DNA of 64,000 bases from Pleodorina starrii (lineage: Eukaryota > Chlorophyta > Chlorophyceae > Chlamydomonadales > Volvocaceae), in the NCBI GenBank assembly GCA_030267565.1, contig BRXU01000045.1:570501-634500 (forward strand), read 5' to 3'. This document shows positions 42,349 through 54,822 of the stretch, one piece after another. Both the position numbers and the translations under genes were made by a program. Position 1 is the stretch's first letter, and each line of letters begins with the position of its first letter. Below the pieces are notes generated by a model. That model had not been told where the DNA came from, did no database searches, and worked only from the letters and a program-made list of their open reading frames with translations.

Positions 42349-45300
42349 GCTTGCCTTTGGAGGTTGCTAGGCGGTGGGGTGCGGGCCTTGGCCCAGGGGA
42401 ACGCTAGTGTGAATGTGCGGTGCATCGACAATGAGTGCCCGCGTGTTTGTTTTTATCGGGGCTTAGGCTGGGGGAGGGTGTGCGGGGAATAGGGGGTTTC
42501 GGAGCCGAGGGGCTCCGGTCGCCCACCCGGGGCCGCCGTCTGGCACGCTGGGCTTTGATCTCGGTTGCCAGTGCCGCCGGCCGATCGGCAGGCCGGCCAC
42601 GGAGGGGAGGAGTGCTTTGCCCGACGCGGGGCACACACATACGAACGGTGTACAAACGCTATACGAATGACGTGCATCTTACGAGTTGAACTTCGTGTTC
42701 GCGGGGGCAAGATTCTGTGTACTGCACACAGCGAGGGGCAGCGGGGCCGCCATCGAGCTTCTCCAGGTTCATTTGTTGAGGGTTCCTTTTTTTGAGGCTT
42801 CGTTTGGGGCTCCTGTTGCGGTGGTGGAGGTGAGAGGCGGTGGTGGTGATGGCGGCGGCATGGGTAGTGGTGGTGGTGGTGGTCGCATAAATGGTCGAAT
42901 GGTGGTGAGCGGCGGGGGTTGGCTGAGGCATCGGCCCACGGCTCTTGTCTTTCTTCTTAAGCAAATTGGATTGTGTGTGTTCAGTTTTTTGAACAGAGCT
43001 GCGTCTGTCGGTGGAAGGCCGGGTCGCGAGGCGGGGGACGTGGCTGCCACCACCACCACCTGTTCACCTCGGCACAGCTGTTTCCTGCAGCGAGGTGATC
43101 CCGGGGCAGCAGCAAGGGAGGTTGGGTATGTACATGGAGGGTTGTCAACAATGCGCGGGTGTCGGGGAATGGGGAATCCGTCACGTCAACACGGGCCGCA
43201 GGTGGGCGGCTCCGAAGGCGGAGGCTCCGAGTCAGGGAGGCGACGAGAGGCGGCGGCGGCGGCGGCAGCTGGTGGATTTGGAAAGGATGGGGGAGCTCTG
43301 GGATGGCGTGAGGGTGAGGTGGGGTGGGGACGCCAGCGGCACGGAATGGGGGCGAGGTGGGCCGCGGCGGCGGCGCCGGCGGTGGGGCATTGGCGGCGGT
43401 TGTGTGCAGTGCAGTGCAACTCTCTCTCTCATCTGGAAAAGGGTTGTCATCCAGACGCTCTGCGCTGCTCAAACACACCGGCGTTCTTTCGGGGAGCCAA
43501 CCAGGAGAGGAGCTGAGGAGTCTTGGTTGGCCAGGGCAGGGCAGGGCGCTGGCTGGGCAAGGCGCTAAGCGCCAGCACGACCCACTGGCCTTGGCCGCAC
43601 TGCTCCGCATCGCACCACCTGCGTGGGTTGCGTTGCGTCGCATTCCGCATTGCGTCGCGTTGGTGAGAGGCTGCTGCGAATAAGAAAGGGGAGGTGGGGT
43701 GCGTGGGTTGCTGACACGCGCCGCGTTGAGGCGGCATCGTGGGTTGTCGTGTTTTGTTTGATTTCGTGAAGCAAAAATCGAAGAGAGAGGGGACCCTCCT
43801 GGCCCTCTGCCCATCCCGCTCGTGCTGTGGTGGCACGTCAGTGACAGCAAAAGCGACTGTGACGATGGAGGGGGAGCGCACGCGCTCTTTCCGGGACTTC
43901 GGCGCGCGCGCTCGCACCGGCGGAAGACTGACCACGGCGGGAAGGGGGTGTTGCTTTTTTGTAGAGATGCTGCTTGAATGTGCGCGCGCGTATGTGTGTG
44001 TGTGCGTGTGGTTTCCTAGGGCGCTTCGTGGTTGAAGTACGGTATCGTTTTTGTGCCGGTGTTGTGAGGTCGGGGCAAACCTGCTGTGGTATGATATGCG
44101 CGTGTGGGTGCGGGTGTGCGCGCATGTGTGTGTGTGTGTGTATGCTTTGGGGGGGTGGGGGGGCATGTGCCGATGTGTGTATGTGTTTGGGCGCGTCTCT
44201 GATTGAGGATTGCTTCGAAGGCAGCTTGTGGTCGGCAAGGCTCTGTCGGACGCTTTCAAAAGGAGAAGCGCATCCAGGGAGGGGACTCGCCACACGTCAC
44301 CGCCTGGACGGTCGCCTAGAGGTTCGGTTGTTGGTTGCCGTTGTTGGTCTCGTTAAGAGTGGGCCCCGGACCCTCCCCCGAGAAGGGTCGGTCGGTCGGT
44401 CGGTGGGGAGGCAAATAAGAACCAGCGGGCTCCGACGGGCGGGCCGTGCACTGCGGCTTTGGCGGCGGCGGCCACAACCTGGGGGGGGACTGCCAGATAT
44501 GTTTTTTGGTTGCCGTGAATGGGAGTTAAGTAACCGTTTGACAACTGTCGCCATTGATGACCGTTTGTTGCTGGTGCGGATGTAGGGGATGTTGGTGCTG
44601 CCGGCGAGGGGCCGGGCCACGGGGGTTTTGGGGGGTGTTGCGGGATCAGCGATCTTCTTCCTGCTGTATGCAAATTTACTCGCTGTGGGGTTTGGTTTCT
44701 GAATGAATTGGTTTACAGGGGAACCCGAGGAAAGGATCACCACTTATGTGCATACCGCACTTGACACTGGCTGTGTACTCCGAACCTGGGGTTGTTAGCC
44801 AACCCTAACAACCCCACAACACCCCCATCAAGACACACGGACACACGTAATGACCCGAACCGGAGCCAGGGTTGGCTCATAGGGTTTTTTTTCAAGCAGG
44901 GGTCCACCATCCGCACGCATTTTTCCACTATCTAATAAAAGCATGTGTGTCCACATTTCCAAGCGCACAAAGCGCTACTCACGGCGCGTCATTAATTAAT
45001 CACCGACAAGCACAGCTGCATGCTTCAGCTGCATGCTTACAAACACTGCCCCCATCGCCCTCCTCCCGTCCATCCGGCGGCGCCTCTGCATCGAGCCCCA
45101 ATGGTGCCGCGCTCGAAAGGAAGGAAGCGCTGAGGGCGTTTCTTGGGGCGCCTCCTCTCTTATACCTTTTGAGTCAGAAACAACCCCCAGGGAAACGAGA
45201 ACATCTGTTCACTATGAAGGGGCCATCAATGGTGGCTCTCGGTAGACCCGTGGGTAGACCCACGGGTCACGTCACATGCCAGCCCCACACGGTGCATCAG

Positions 45301-45773
45301 GCGCCTGGTGCTCTCTCCCACCAAAAGTCCTGCAAACTGAGAGATCACAAATAACGTTGCCTCGTTGCCTGCACCGGTCTGTCGCACCGACGCACGGACC
45401 TACTTGCCCCACCCTCCCCCGCCTGGCTGCCGCGCGAGCGCGAGTCCTGCGAATGCACCACCTGGGTACCAAACGCCAAACTGCAGCCATCGACCACGGT
45501 CGCGTCTTGACTGCTGCTGCTGCTTCTTCTTCTTGGTGCCCGCTGTCCGTGCCGTGAGACCTGCATCCCCCTGCAGCAGCACAACCAGCTGCACCCGCGC
45601 CCCATCACCGTCGCTGTCACACGGACCGGTAGGACGCAGCGGAGGAGCGACGCACTGCAAACGACCAGTGCCAAGACCTTCCTCTGGGGCCCCTCATGAA
45701 GTCATGATAAAGCACGAAACCTACATAGAGCCGCGTCATGACGGTGCCTCCGCCAGGCAACACGCGTCCGCCT
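42349..45773. other. long convergent intergenic region, no gene supported
   Basis: 3.4 kb between the ends of the PP2C-like (plus) and four-TM (minus) genes. It is full of GGT/GGC runs and TG/CA tracts (for example 43985-44150). I examined both strands and could not build a spliced model with any recognisable domain. TTACA at 45037-45041 could be the minus-strand poly(A) signal of the four-TM gene, 733 bp past its stop. Confidence 0.45.
45245..45268. repeat. perfect 11-bp inverted repeat
   Basis: GACCCGTGGGT and ACCCACGGGTC separated by AG. It lies downstream of the four-TM gene and could form a strong hairpin in its 3' UTR. Confidence 0.9.
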
Positions 45774-48643
45774 TTAGCCGGAGCGAGGCTGCTCCGCTCC
45801 AGGGCCGTCCCCGGCAGTCGGCTGGCCGTGGTACCCGTACGGCTGCTGCGGGTACGGCTGCTGCGGGTACTGGTGTTGCGCGTATGGCTGTTGCTGCTGC
45901 TGCTGCTGCATGTACGGCTCTCGGTAGGGCGCCGGCTGCGGGTCCTTCAGCAGCGGTACCTTGTCCACGTCAGCATACGCCCCGCCGCCGTACGGCTGCT
46001 GCATGCCGTACGTCTCGACGGCCGCGACCGCGAGCTCTATGCCCGTGCGTTCCGGCGCTGCTGCGCCCTGCTGCTGCTGCTGCTGCGGCGGCTGGTCGGT
46101 GGGCGATTCTAGGTTTGCCGCGCCGGCGCCACCGCCACCGCCATCACCGCCGGCGCCCGCTCCCCGCTGCAGCCGCAGCAGCAGCGCCCTCTCGCGCCGC
46201 GCCTGTGCAAAGTCGGCTGTGGCGTTCATGAGCAGAAAGGACGCGCCGACCCACACCAGGAACGAGCCCACCACCATGGCCACCGTGCCGTCCTGGGCGC
46301 CCTTTGCGTAGCCGGAAGCCGACTTCAGCGCGTCCGCGCCGCAGATGCACACCGTCCGCTGCGACCCATTGAAAGCGGAACCATTGAATGCGGGCATGGA
46401 CGTCGGAGCCGGAGAGGGATAACGAGACACGGGCACGGGCGATGGGGGGCAAGGGCGGCGTCAGCAGGGGGTGCCGCGAGATGCCGACGCGCCACCGTCA
46501 TCGCATCAGGGCTCGTTTGCCGGATATGTGTGGCTGTATGTGCTTAGGGTTGTGCTGTTTCCCAGCCCAGCCCAGCCAACGGACGCGTGTTTTGTGTGCT
46601 GTGCTGTGCGGTGATGTGGTGTGATGTCCGCGCCTGGTTCATTCATCTGGTAGGGTTGGGTTGACCTCAGCCCCACAACCTCGGACCTTTTTTTTCGGGT
46701 GGCACAGGTGTCAAGGACCCGCCGCTCTCCTTGGCGCCATCCCGATAGCTGGCTGGCCTCAAAAGACCACGCACGCCGATCGGGATGCCCAACCCAGCTG
46801 CCGACCCAGCTCCCCGGCCCCGGTGCGTCAGGTTAGGGTTCGACCCACATCCCAAATCCAGATCCAGATCCAGATCAGCACTCATCCATTCAAAGTCGAA
46901 AACACGCTGACCCCGACCCGGTTTCAAACGCAAACCCAGATCGCTCCATCGACCCAAATCGGGCGCAGATCCGAACTGTCCAAATTCATGCACCCATCCT
47001 TGCCAGCAAAGTGCAAACCCAACACTCCACCCATCCCGACATCCAACACAGTCCAACACAATCCAACACAATCCAACGCACGTGCACGCCTGCATCATCC
47101 CACAACACTCAACTCACCTCCAGGAAGTATTCCAGCAGGTCCACGTCTAGGCAGGTGGACGGGCAGGTGGTGTTGGCCGCGCCCGCGGGCTTTGGCCCCA
47201 GCTGGTCCTCCAGAATCTGCCGGGTGACGTTCTGGTACTTGATGCCCATGTTAATGAACTTGTCGGCCGACCGGGTGGCCACCTTCATGCCCTGCGTGAC
47301 CACGAACATGGAGCCTAGCCTGTGCCACCACGCAGGGACAACAACAACAGCAACAGCAGCAGCAGCAGCAGTCAAAAGTAAGAAGTAAGAAGCGGAAGTA
47401 AGAGTGAAGAAGCCGCCGCGGTGGGAGCGGAGGCGACGCAAGCAAACAATAACAACAACGGGGAGGTTGCCCGTTCACACGTGCGACTAATTGATTGAGA
47501 TCCATCGACGCGCACAAAGATCGCAATCCAGCTTGAGCTGTCCAGCACTCGCTATCTGGGTCGCCGTTGCCAGGTTGTGCTGCATGCAGTGCGGTATCGA
47601 TGGACCCGTGCCGCCCCCGCTCCCGTGCCCCGGCGCTTGCCACCGCCTCGCCTTGCCTCGGCAATGCTTCCCCCCCGGCAGGACAGGACATCCCCCGGCA
47701 GGCCCCGCCGCTGCCAGTCTCACGCGAGGCAGCACGAGTAGAACACAAACATGAGCAGGACCAGGATGAGCCACCAGACCGTCGTCACGAAGGCGTTGGC
47801 GCCGAGCCAGCAGGGCGACCCACGGGTGGGCGCGCCTGCAGGGGTTGGGGCAACACACGCGGTGAACGTTTGGTTGTTGGGTTGGTATTGCGGCAACAGA
47901 AAGCCGGGTCGCAACTCGCGTCAGAGCAGACGACGGCCGATGGGCGCCGACGTGACATGGCCTCAGATTCCCAGCGTGCTGCCTCCAAGCAGCTGGTCAC
48001 GTGTACGGAAGTCCAGGTGCAGTACGACTGTGGTGTACTCGTACCTCTGCGGTCCACTGCGTACTCGGTGCAGGAGCGGCCACAGCTCATAAACAGCATT
48101 CCCGACGCCAAGACGCAGCAGCCCCCGATGACTAAGACAGCAACCTCTTGAGCGAAGCTCAGCTGCGCGTCCATGTCTATACGCAGGGCGTCCAGCATGC
48201 GGTTTACGTTTTTGATGGCGCCGGAGGTGCCGACGCCCCTGGGGCGCGCGGTGGAGGCAAGGAAGCGAGGCCAGCACGTAAGCATGCAAGGCGGCGCGAG
48301 GGTCGTGGCCCAGCGGCCCAGCTATCGTGGTGGAGGCGGCCGCTGTAGGGCGGGGAAGGAGGACCGGGGGCGGTTAATGCGCACGAATACACGAGACTGT
48401 AGGTACAAAGCTTGGAAACAGAAACTAATTCTGGCACAGGGTAGGGAGACGAGGAGGAAGCAGGAGCGTCCTTCTCAAACAATCGACCTCATGAACACTG
48501 CTTGACGCGCGGGTACGTGATGTGAAGCCTCACCAGGTGATGGTTCCCGCAACAACAACTATGAAGGATAGCAGCGAGAGCCATGGAACGTAGTAGACCT
48601 TTCGTCTTTGTTGCGACAGCACTGATGGAGGACTTGGGTACAT
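45774..48643 (-). CDS. four-transmembrane protein with Pro/Gln-rich tail, unassigned
   Basis: Five exons (high to low): 48643-48534, 48238-48045, 47835-47724, 47319-47118, 46358-45774; 400 aa, in frame. I do not recognise the family. Hydrophobic segments lie at about 18-36, 69-88 (VAVLVIGGCCVLASGMLF), 118-138 (TTVWWLILVLLMFVFYSCC) and 230-250 (TVAMVVGSFLVWVGASFLL). The ~90-residue loop between TM3 and TM4 has two N-glycosylation sequons (NVT, NTT) and clustered Cys (CPSTC, CIC), so it is probably extracellular. The C-terminal 150 residues are Gly/Gln-rich with repeated YPQQPY units, probably cytosolic. The layout is tetraspan-like but lacks the CCG motif of true tetraspanins. The exon 5 acceptor is the least certain junction. 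Confidence 0.72.
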
Positions 48644-49650
48644 GATTGCAGACAGATAATAATCAAAAACGAAACTGATGAGTCAGGAGACTCTTTTTGA
48701 AAGAGATAGCAAGTGAAAACAGGGAACAGCTGTCACTGCTAAACGTTCACGCCCTCCGATAAGCTCAGCTTGTCAAGCTCCACGAACAACACCTTTCAGG
48801 TCCAACATAGTCCAGCCGGGAAACAGACGGCATATGTTCTGCTCACAATACGTGACTCCGTCATGTTCCGTATCTGACGGTTTGCACGACAGATCAGTTA
48901 TTCCCCGGAGGATGTGCGCATGCGCATGTGTGCCTGCATCGTAAATGATTGGTGTGCATTACCTTGACGTCCCTAGAAATAAATCTGATTTCAGTTGGGG
49001 TGACACGCCGGGGCTTGGGCGCTCTGGGTACACTAAGGCGGTGAGGGTCGGCCAGGGGTCAGCGGGCGGCCGCGCGGCCCCCAAGCGCTGGGTGGGATCC
49101 ATGGGTGGGATCCATTTTTTGTGTTATTGGAAATTGTGGCACTGGATGTTAAAAAAAGCTGCCGGAAAATGGGCTGATCGGGGCATCTAGCACCTTCTGG
49201 CAACTACCCTCGGGGCACGTCTGTGTGGAGCCACATGGCTCGGCGGAACATCTAGTTTCGGACTTATGGTTGCTGGGGACCACGGTACTTTGCGGGGTTA
49301 GGGCGCTTGGAGGATCCTCCTACTTTAGGCCTGCAGCTACGAATGGTCGAATGCCGGGGAATCCAGAGTAGCCCAAGAGCTGTTCGCTGCCCTCCAAGCG
49401 AAGGCGGATGCGCTATGGCGTGACAATACCTTGGTACTACTTGGCACTGCCTGCTTGCAATGCAATAGGAGAAGTGTTTGGAGGGCAGGGCGGGATAGAC
49501 CCCGACCCGCATTGCCAGCCCATCCAGCCCGACATTCGGTAGCCGAAATAGCGGAACAGAGCCGAACGGCTGGGTCCAGCACTCGGCTCAGATTTCATTG
49601 ATATTTCATTATTTCAGGTTGTGTAGACACGCGCATAAATCACATGCTAA
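48644..49650. other. upstream region of the four-TM gene
   Basis: About 1 kb. It should contain that gene's promoter. A plus-strand frame of 87 codons (49338-49601) follows a CTGCAG that could act as an acceptor, but I see no family resemblance and no partner exon. Confidence 0.35.
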
Positions 49651-49658
49651 TGGGGAAC

Positions 49659-50208
49659 GAGTACCTCGGGTAAACGCGGGTTTCTTCGTTCACTGAAAGG
49701 AGAAGGAACGTTCACTGAACCTGCACTGAACGCTCACCGTGAACGTTCAGTGAAGGTTCACCGTTCAAGCCCTTGTACTGCAAGCAAAGCGAAATTAACG
49801 TCCTTTTGTGCTTTTGACTTATGAATAGCTGCCTAAGTGACCAAAGCTGCTGGGGCACATATAACGAACCGATACAAGGCGAAGCAGTGATGTGAATACC
49901 TTTTATGTGCGCGGGAACAGCGCTGGAGCATGCGTGCCGTACTATTTTGCGAAATAGTACGACCTACAAGCGCACCGGTCCCTCACCACGGTCGGCACTC
50001 CCGAATGAGTTTCTCTGCCGCCTAGTTCTGCATAAATTCAACATGGATCTTGACATGGCGCTGCTGGTTCTCGACAAACATTGGCCGGCCGTGCATCCTC
50101 AGACAATTTATTTCGTCGGGTCCGGCATTTCGTTTGATGCACCTGCAGCTGCGGCCATGATTGCGTATTCGTCGTGAACGGAAACACCCGCGCTTACCCT
50201 AAGTAGTG
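49659..50208. mobile_element. hAT-like non-autonomous transposon, copy 2
   Basis: A 550-bp element flanked by a perfect 8-bp target duplication, tggggaac (49651-49658 and 50209-50216). Terminal inverted repeats of about 35 bp (27 matching) include GGGTAA and CGCGGGT. The left sub-terminal zone has clustered GAACGTTCA words, and the CGTACTATTT/AAATAGTACG hairpin is present. An 8-bp duplication is characteristic of the hAT superfamily. Compared with copy 1 it lacks the 500-bp internal block and most of the right sub-terminal repeats. The short open frame at 49905-50177 is shared in part with copy 1 but matches no transposase I know. Confidence 0.85.
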
Positions 50209-50216
50209 TGGGGAAC

Positions 50217-50448
50217 GACGATGGAACGAATGCCGTTGTGAACTGCGGTTCCGGAGCCGGGCCTTGAAACCGCCAGAGCGCCAGTCACACATGTACAAAC
50301 GCCTCCTCCACTACACACGTTATTTGCTCACTCTGCCAAAAGGCTCAACGGACTGACCTGTCCTCGCGCTCAACTGTTTTACTTTTGCTGTGTGATTTCG
50401 ACGTAGCTTCACCTGGCGTGTAGTATCTGTTACTCATAGCATTTTAGG
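50217..50448. other. promoter region of the Lifeguard gene
   Basis: About 230 bp from the hAT-like element to the start codon at 50449. No element was recognised. The transposon therefore lies directly upstream of this promoter. Confidence 0.4.
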
Positions 50449-52195
50449 ATGGCGTCAGCTTACAGGACTCAATACAGCGCGTTCGACGTGGAGAAAGGGG
50501 CGAACTTTAATGCCTTCGCCGAAAGGACGATTCGTCAGGGCTTCGTGCGCAAGGTGTTTGGTAAGTGTATATTTTAACATGGGCGAGGGTGACGGTCAGG
50601 CGTTGGTTCGTGTAAGCCACGGATGTCCGACAATGGGCCAGTTTCCCGTATCTCGTTTCTCCTCTCACCCTAATAAAGCCTGGACCGCAAGTCTCCATAG
50701 TAGCGCGAATCGATGTTAAGCTCCGGCCGGGACCCATTAATTTTGGGTCAAGCGTTGCTCCATCCGACGTTCCGACCACAGTAGAGCTACAACGGGTTGA
50801 CGTCTAACCTAGGTATCTTTCAGTGTTCATAACAATTTTCTTGGGATCTGGTCGAAAGTTACAACAAGTCAGGACAGGAAGTCCCCAAGGAGCAGCCCTG
50901 GTGAAGGAGGCCAAGCCTCGTCATGGCCCTTCAGTTGCGGCCTCACCTCCCTCCGCCAAACCCGTCGCCTGCCCCGCTCCCCCTGGGCCGCTCCCTGCTT
51001 CCCCTCCTGCAGGCCTCCTCGCCGCACAGCTCGCCCTCACGACCGCCATCGCCGGCTCCTTCGTCTTCTTCCCCGCCGTGAAGGCCTTCCTGGCCGTGAA
51101 CCCCTGGGTCCTTGCCCTCTCCCTCTTTGCCTCCTTCGGCATCGTGCTGGCCTTCACCTTCTCCTCCACCGCGCGCCAGTCCCACCCCCTGAACCTGGTT
51201 CTCCTCTTTGCCTTCACGGCCGCCGAGGGCGTGCTGGTTGGTGCCGCCAGCGCCCACGCCCGCACCGACGCCGTGGTGCTGGCTTTCGGCCTGACCGCCG
51301 GCATCACCGCTGCCATGGCCATTTGGGCCCTCACCACCAAGCACGACATCACCACCAGTGGCGCGGCGCTGTACTCTTGCCTGCTGGGCCTGGTCTTTGC
51401 GGGCCTGGTGGGATTCTTCGTCCGCACAACGGCGTTCAACATTGCCGTATCGGGCGTCGGTGCGGTCCTGTTCAGGTAAGCTGCACCACGCCCGAAATTC
51501 TCTTTTATACCCCCGCCCCGGCCCTCCCCGCCCGGCCCCTGGGAGAGCGGCCCATCACTCGGCTGCTCTACTTTTACGGCACTTGCCATATATTCTTTCT
51601 TGCCTACGGTCTTGTATGCTCACCGGGGAGAGGCCGCAAAGGGCGGCGAGGGTTCAGTGATGCGTTGAGGAGAGGCAGCGGTTCACGGACTGCCTGCCCC
51701 CCACCAAAGCGGCCATCTGTCTGGAAACGGCACCTGCCTCACCCTCACCCCTCCCCCTCCATGCCTAACCCCACCTGGTCGGTCGCCCTTCGCCCCTCGC
51801 GCCCTGCACACCCCTACGGACCGATATGCTGCGCGCGCGCTCTTTACCCTGCCCCGTGAGCTTACCGCTCGCATGCGCGTCGCGTACCGTCGTTGCTTGC
51901 GCCGCCCTCTGCCGCCCTCCCTCCGTTCGCCGTCCGCTGCGGTAAAGGCACCTTCTTTTCCCTTGTCCCCCGCCCCCCGCCGCGTTCTCTCGTCCCGGGC
52001 TGTTTTAATTGCCCCCCGCCGGCCTCCCTCCGCAGCATCTACATCGCCTACGATGTGCAGTGTCTGTTGGGCGGCGACCACAAATACGCGGTGTCGCCCG
52101 ACGAGTACGTGATGGGCGCCATCGCCATCTACCTGGACATCATCAACCTCTTTATGCACATCCTGCGGCTGCTGTCCAGCTCCGATCGGAACTGA
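50449..52195 (+). CDS. LFG: Bax-inhibitor-1 / Lifeguard (TMBIM) family membrane protein
   Basis: Three exons: 50449-50560, 51013-51475, 52036-52195; 244 aa, the usual family length. A seven-helix membrane protein, typically of ER or Golgi, which modulates Ca2+ leak and stress-induced cell death. Family marks: RTIRQGFVRKVFGLLAAQL at the start, LALTTAIAGSFVFF, AFTAAEGVLVGA, TSGAALYSCLLGLVFAGL, and the C-terminal YLDIINLFMHILRLL. Both acidic residues of the pH-sensing pair known from bacterial YetJ are present by my alignment, Asp198 in YIAYDVQ and Asp226 in YLDIIN. The ending resembles animal TMBIM4 and plant Lifeguard proteins rather than classical BI-1. Intron 1 follows codon 37. Confidence 0.92.
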
Positions 52196-52309
52196 GTGTG
52201 TGCGCATAAAACGACGTGTTCCATCATCATGCCCCATTAAACGAGTTGCTGCTCGGGGGCGGCTCCGATGGGGAATGGATGCATAAAACGACGTGATCAT
52301 GCTGTGCAG

Positions 52310-52314
52310 TGTAA
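52310..52314 (+). terminator. TGTAA poly(A) signal, Lifeguard gene
   Basis: TGTAA 115 bp after the stop codon at 52193-52195, preceded by two copies of cataaaacgacgtg. Confidence 0.6.
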
Positions 52315-54822
52315 GACCTGCTCTGCTCGGCGGCTCTGAAAGCGACTACCGTAGCTGGGAGGGGGATACCGTAGCAGCTAGCAGTAAAGAGTATTGGGGT
52401 TGCTGATCTGGGTCTGTGATCTTGTGTGTACCGTACCGATATCGACTACGGTACACGTCGTACGGTGTACAGCGGACCGAGTTGCGAGGCGGCGCTGGGA
52501 CGAAACGATGCGCACAGCTACGGCTACCGCATCCAAAGCGACCTCAACTGCATCCTTACCGATGTCACGGTGTCATGACTTCTAACACAGTGGGGGGGGA
52601 GGTCTTTTTCTTCTGGGGACGGCGACGCCTCCCCTTCCCCCCTGGCGTCACGAATGGCCCTGCCCGCCTGCGACAGCAAAAGTTGCGAAGCGGCGGCCCC
52701 ACAAGCACCGCGTGTGCATTGGTTGCTTGGTGCAGCGGAGCGGTTCATGGTGTCTGCGCGCGGCTGACTGGCGGCACGGTCGTTGCACTGCGCGTGTGTG
52801 TGTGTGTGTGCAGAGTGCGGTCCACACCCTCCGCCGACATACGTGAGGTGTACCGTATGGATTGCTACGGTACGTCCCTGGTACCGGTAGTCCTAGTCCT
52901 CTGCAATGCACGAACGGCCAGCAGGCCCGATGAATCGACCCTCCCTGGAGGGTCTTGACTCTTGAGCCCCAATGTAACAACATCAACGATTCAAATTGTG
53001 TGGGGTGGGGTTTGGGGTGGATAGATGGCATTTAGTAGCAGGAGCGCGCTAGTGGCGCGCACCGCAGTTGCTCTCTCACCCCCACCCGCGTGGCTCTTTG
53101 CCCTTTTCCATCGCTGCGGAGAGCCCAGCCCAGCCCAAAGGCGTGGCTGTCAGGTGAAGAGAGGAGCACAGTCGCGCTGTCTGTTTGTGTCTGGTGGTGC
53201 AGCAGTTTATTACAGACTTCAGGTGGTCGCCTATAGCGCGCCTGCCGCTCGTGCAAACACACGCTGCTGCATGGGCGGCTGCAGCAGCAACCTTGACACT
53301 TGACGCGGTATGCCGAAAACCTCTCATCGGGGGGGTGAAGGTGTGGAACAGGGCGGGCGCCGCCGGTCATCCACGCAGACATGTGCCGGAACCGACATGT
53401 ATCCACCACCACTGCAGCAACACAGTACATGACCGCGCCAGGCACGGCGCGGTCCCCTACTTAATGACCCAATCTTATTGCCGCCCACTCCAGTTCACAG
53501 CAGCACGTGTGGGGTGAAGCCACAGGCAAGCGACAGGTAACCAACACACGTGCGTCGAAGCGACCGGGCCGCCAGATTACCGTAAGAGATCACCACAGCA
53601 GCAGGAGCAAGCGATGAGGCCGCAGAGGGATGGGCGTCCCATTCAACCCCAACTCCCCTCCGCATGCCTATTCCAACACACCAACCCTAGGTGAAACCCC
53701 CTGCCGACCGGGTGGGGGCCGCGTAGGCGCGTCAAACCCATAATATATGGCTGTCAGGAACACATTGCCCACGCGCTAGCTGCTTACCTAACATCGCGCG
53801 CGGGCGGCGAACGCCCCGGCGCCTTGTGGCGGCCCTCGGGAGCAACACGGAAAGATGACGACGGTCGCAACGTGCAGACAGTAGCCGCAACGTCATTGCT
53901 ACAAGAGCGCAACGGTACCGTAGCTTAGCTTAGGGTTTCTTTGTCCGGCCGAAACACCGGGGTGGCCAACACACTGATCAAATCCGCATGCGTCTTGACT
54001 CATTCAACCTTCGTCTCCATGTAGGTCGCTGTACTAAGGATTCTTGCGGAGGTCCCGGACGCCAAAACCCACATTTGTACGACAACCAAGAAGTCGTACG
54101 ACGTCATGACATCAACGATTGCCCCAGCTCCACGGGACTTAGCTCAGAGGGGGAATTAGCATAACAAAAGCCGCTGGCACGAATGGCGTTTCCAAGCAGC
54201 CGCTGCGACAGGTCGCGCGCACGCGTCATGCGCGATTAAGTCATCACTGAGGGCTCCGCAGGCGCCGTGATCGCAGTGAGCAAAGCTATAGAGACGTGTT
54301 GGGAATAATCGCCACTCAGACCCCCCTCCGTCCCTCCGGGTGTGAAGCACACGGCCCCGTCAACGGTCTTTTAAGTTGCGCACCAAGCCGGGCGGGCCCG
54401 ACGCCCTGCTAGCCTCCGACTAATAGAAGTAACTGGTAGAAATAACATGACAGTGCCAGAATGACCAGGCAGGCTGTTCCGCGAGGATCGCTCCAGGGTT
54501 AGCTATACCGGGTAGGGTAGCCATTGCCCGCACAGCGTCCTGGAGCGTCCCCTTACCGAACCGCCGCCCCGGCCGACCGATCCCCGTCGGTCCACCGCCC
54601 GGACCAGACCAGCCCGCCGTGAAATCCCCCCATACGCCGTCGACAACACCGTCACGCTTTCATGCACGCAACGCGACGCACGCAAAGCACCTCGGCGCAC
54701 ACGCACGCACGCAAGCACGCTGCGTCCGTTCCTAATATCTCCAGTCGCAAGAGTCAAATCTTCTCAAAACACCCGCTCCTTCAACTCTGAAACCGAAACC
54801 CGCTCAGCCGTGTACCAAAGCG
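52315..54822. other. convergent intergenic region
   Basis: 2.5 kb between the Lifeguard gene (plus) and the large Ala-rich gene (minus). It has scattered short open frames on both strands, and none joins into a model. It presumably includes a long 3' UTR of the minus-strand gene. Confidence 0.4.

Noticed and set aside
42349..45773. Possible gene in the 3.4-kb gap (many 60-290-codon frames)
   Set aside because: All frames are biased low-complexity or TG/CA-repeat translations; no splice-consistent set of exons and no domain could be found.
49338..49601. Plus-strand 87-codon open frame after a CTGCAG acceptor-like site
   Set aside because: No start codon, no matching upstream exon and no family resemblance; kept only as a note.
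54134..54210. tRNA-like stretch ggacttagctcagagg
   Set aside because: It has an A-box-like start but no T arm (no GTTCGA-type loop) and no pairing acceptor stem.
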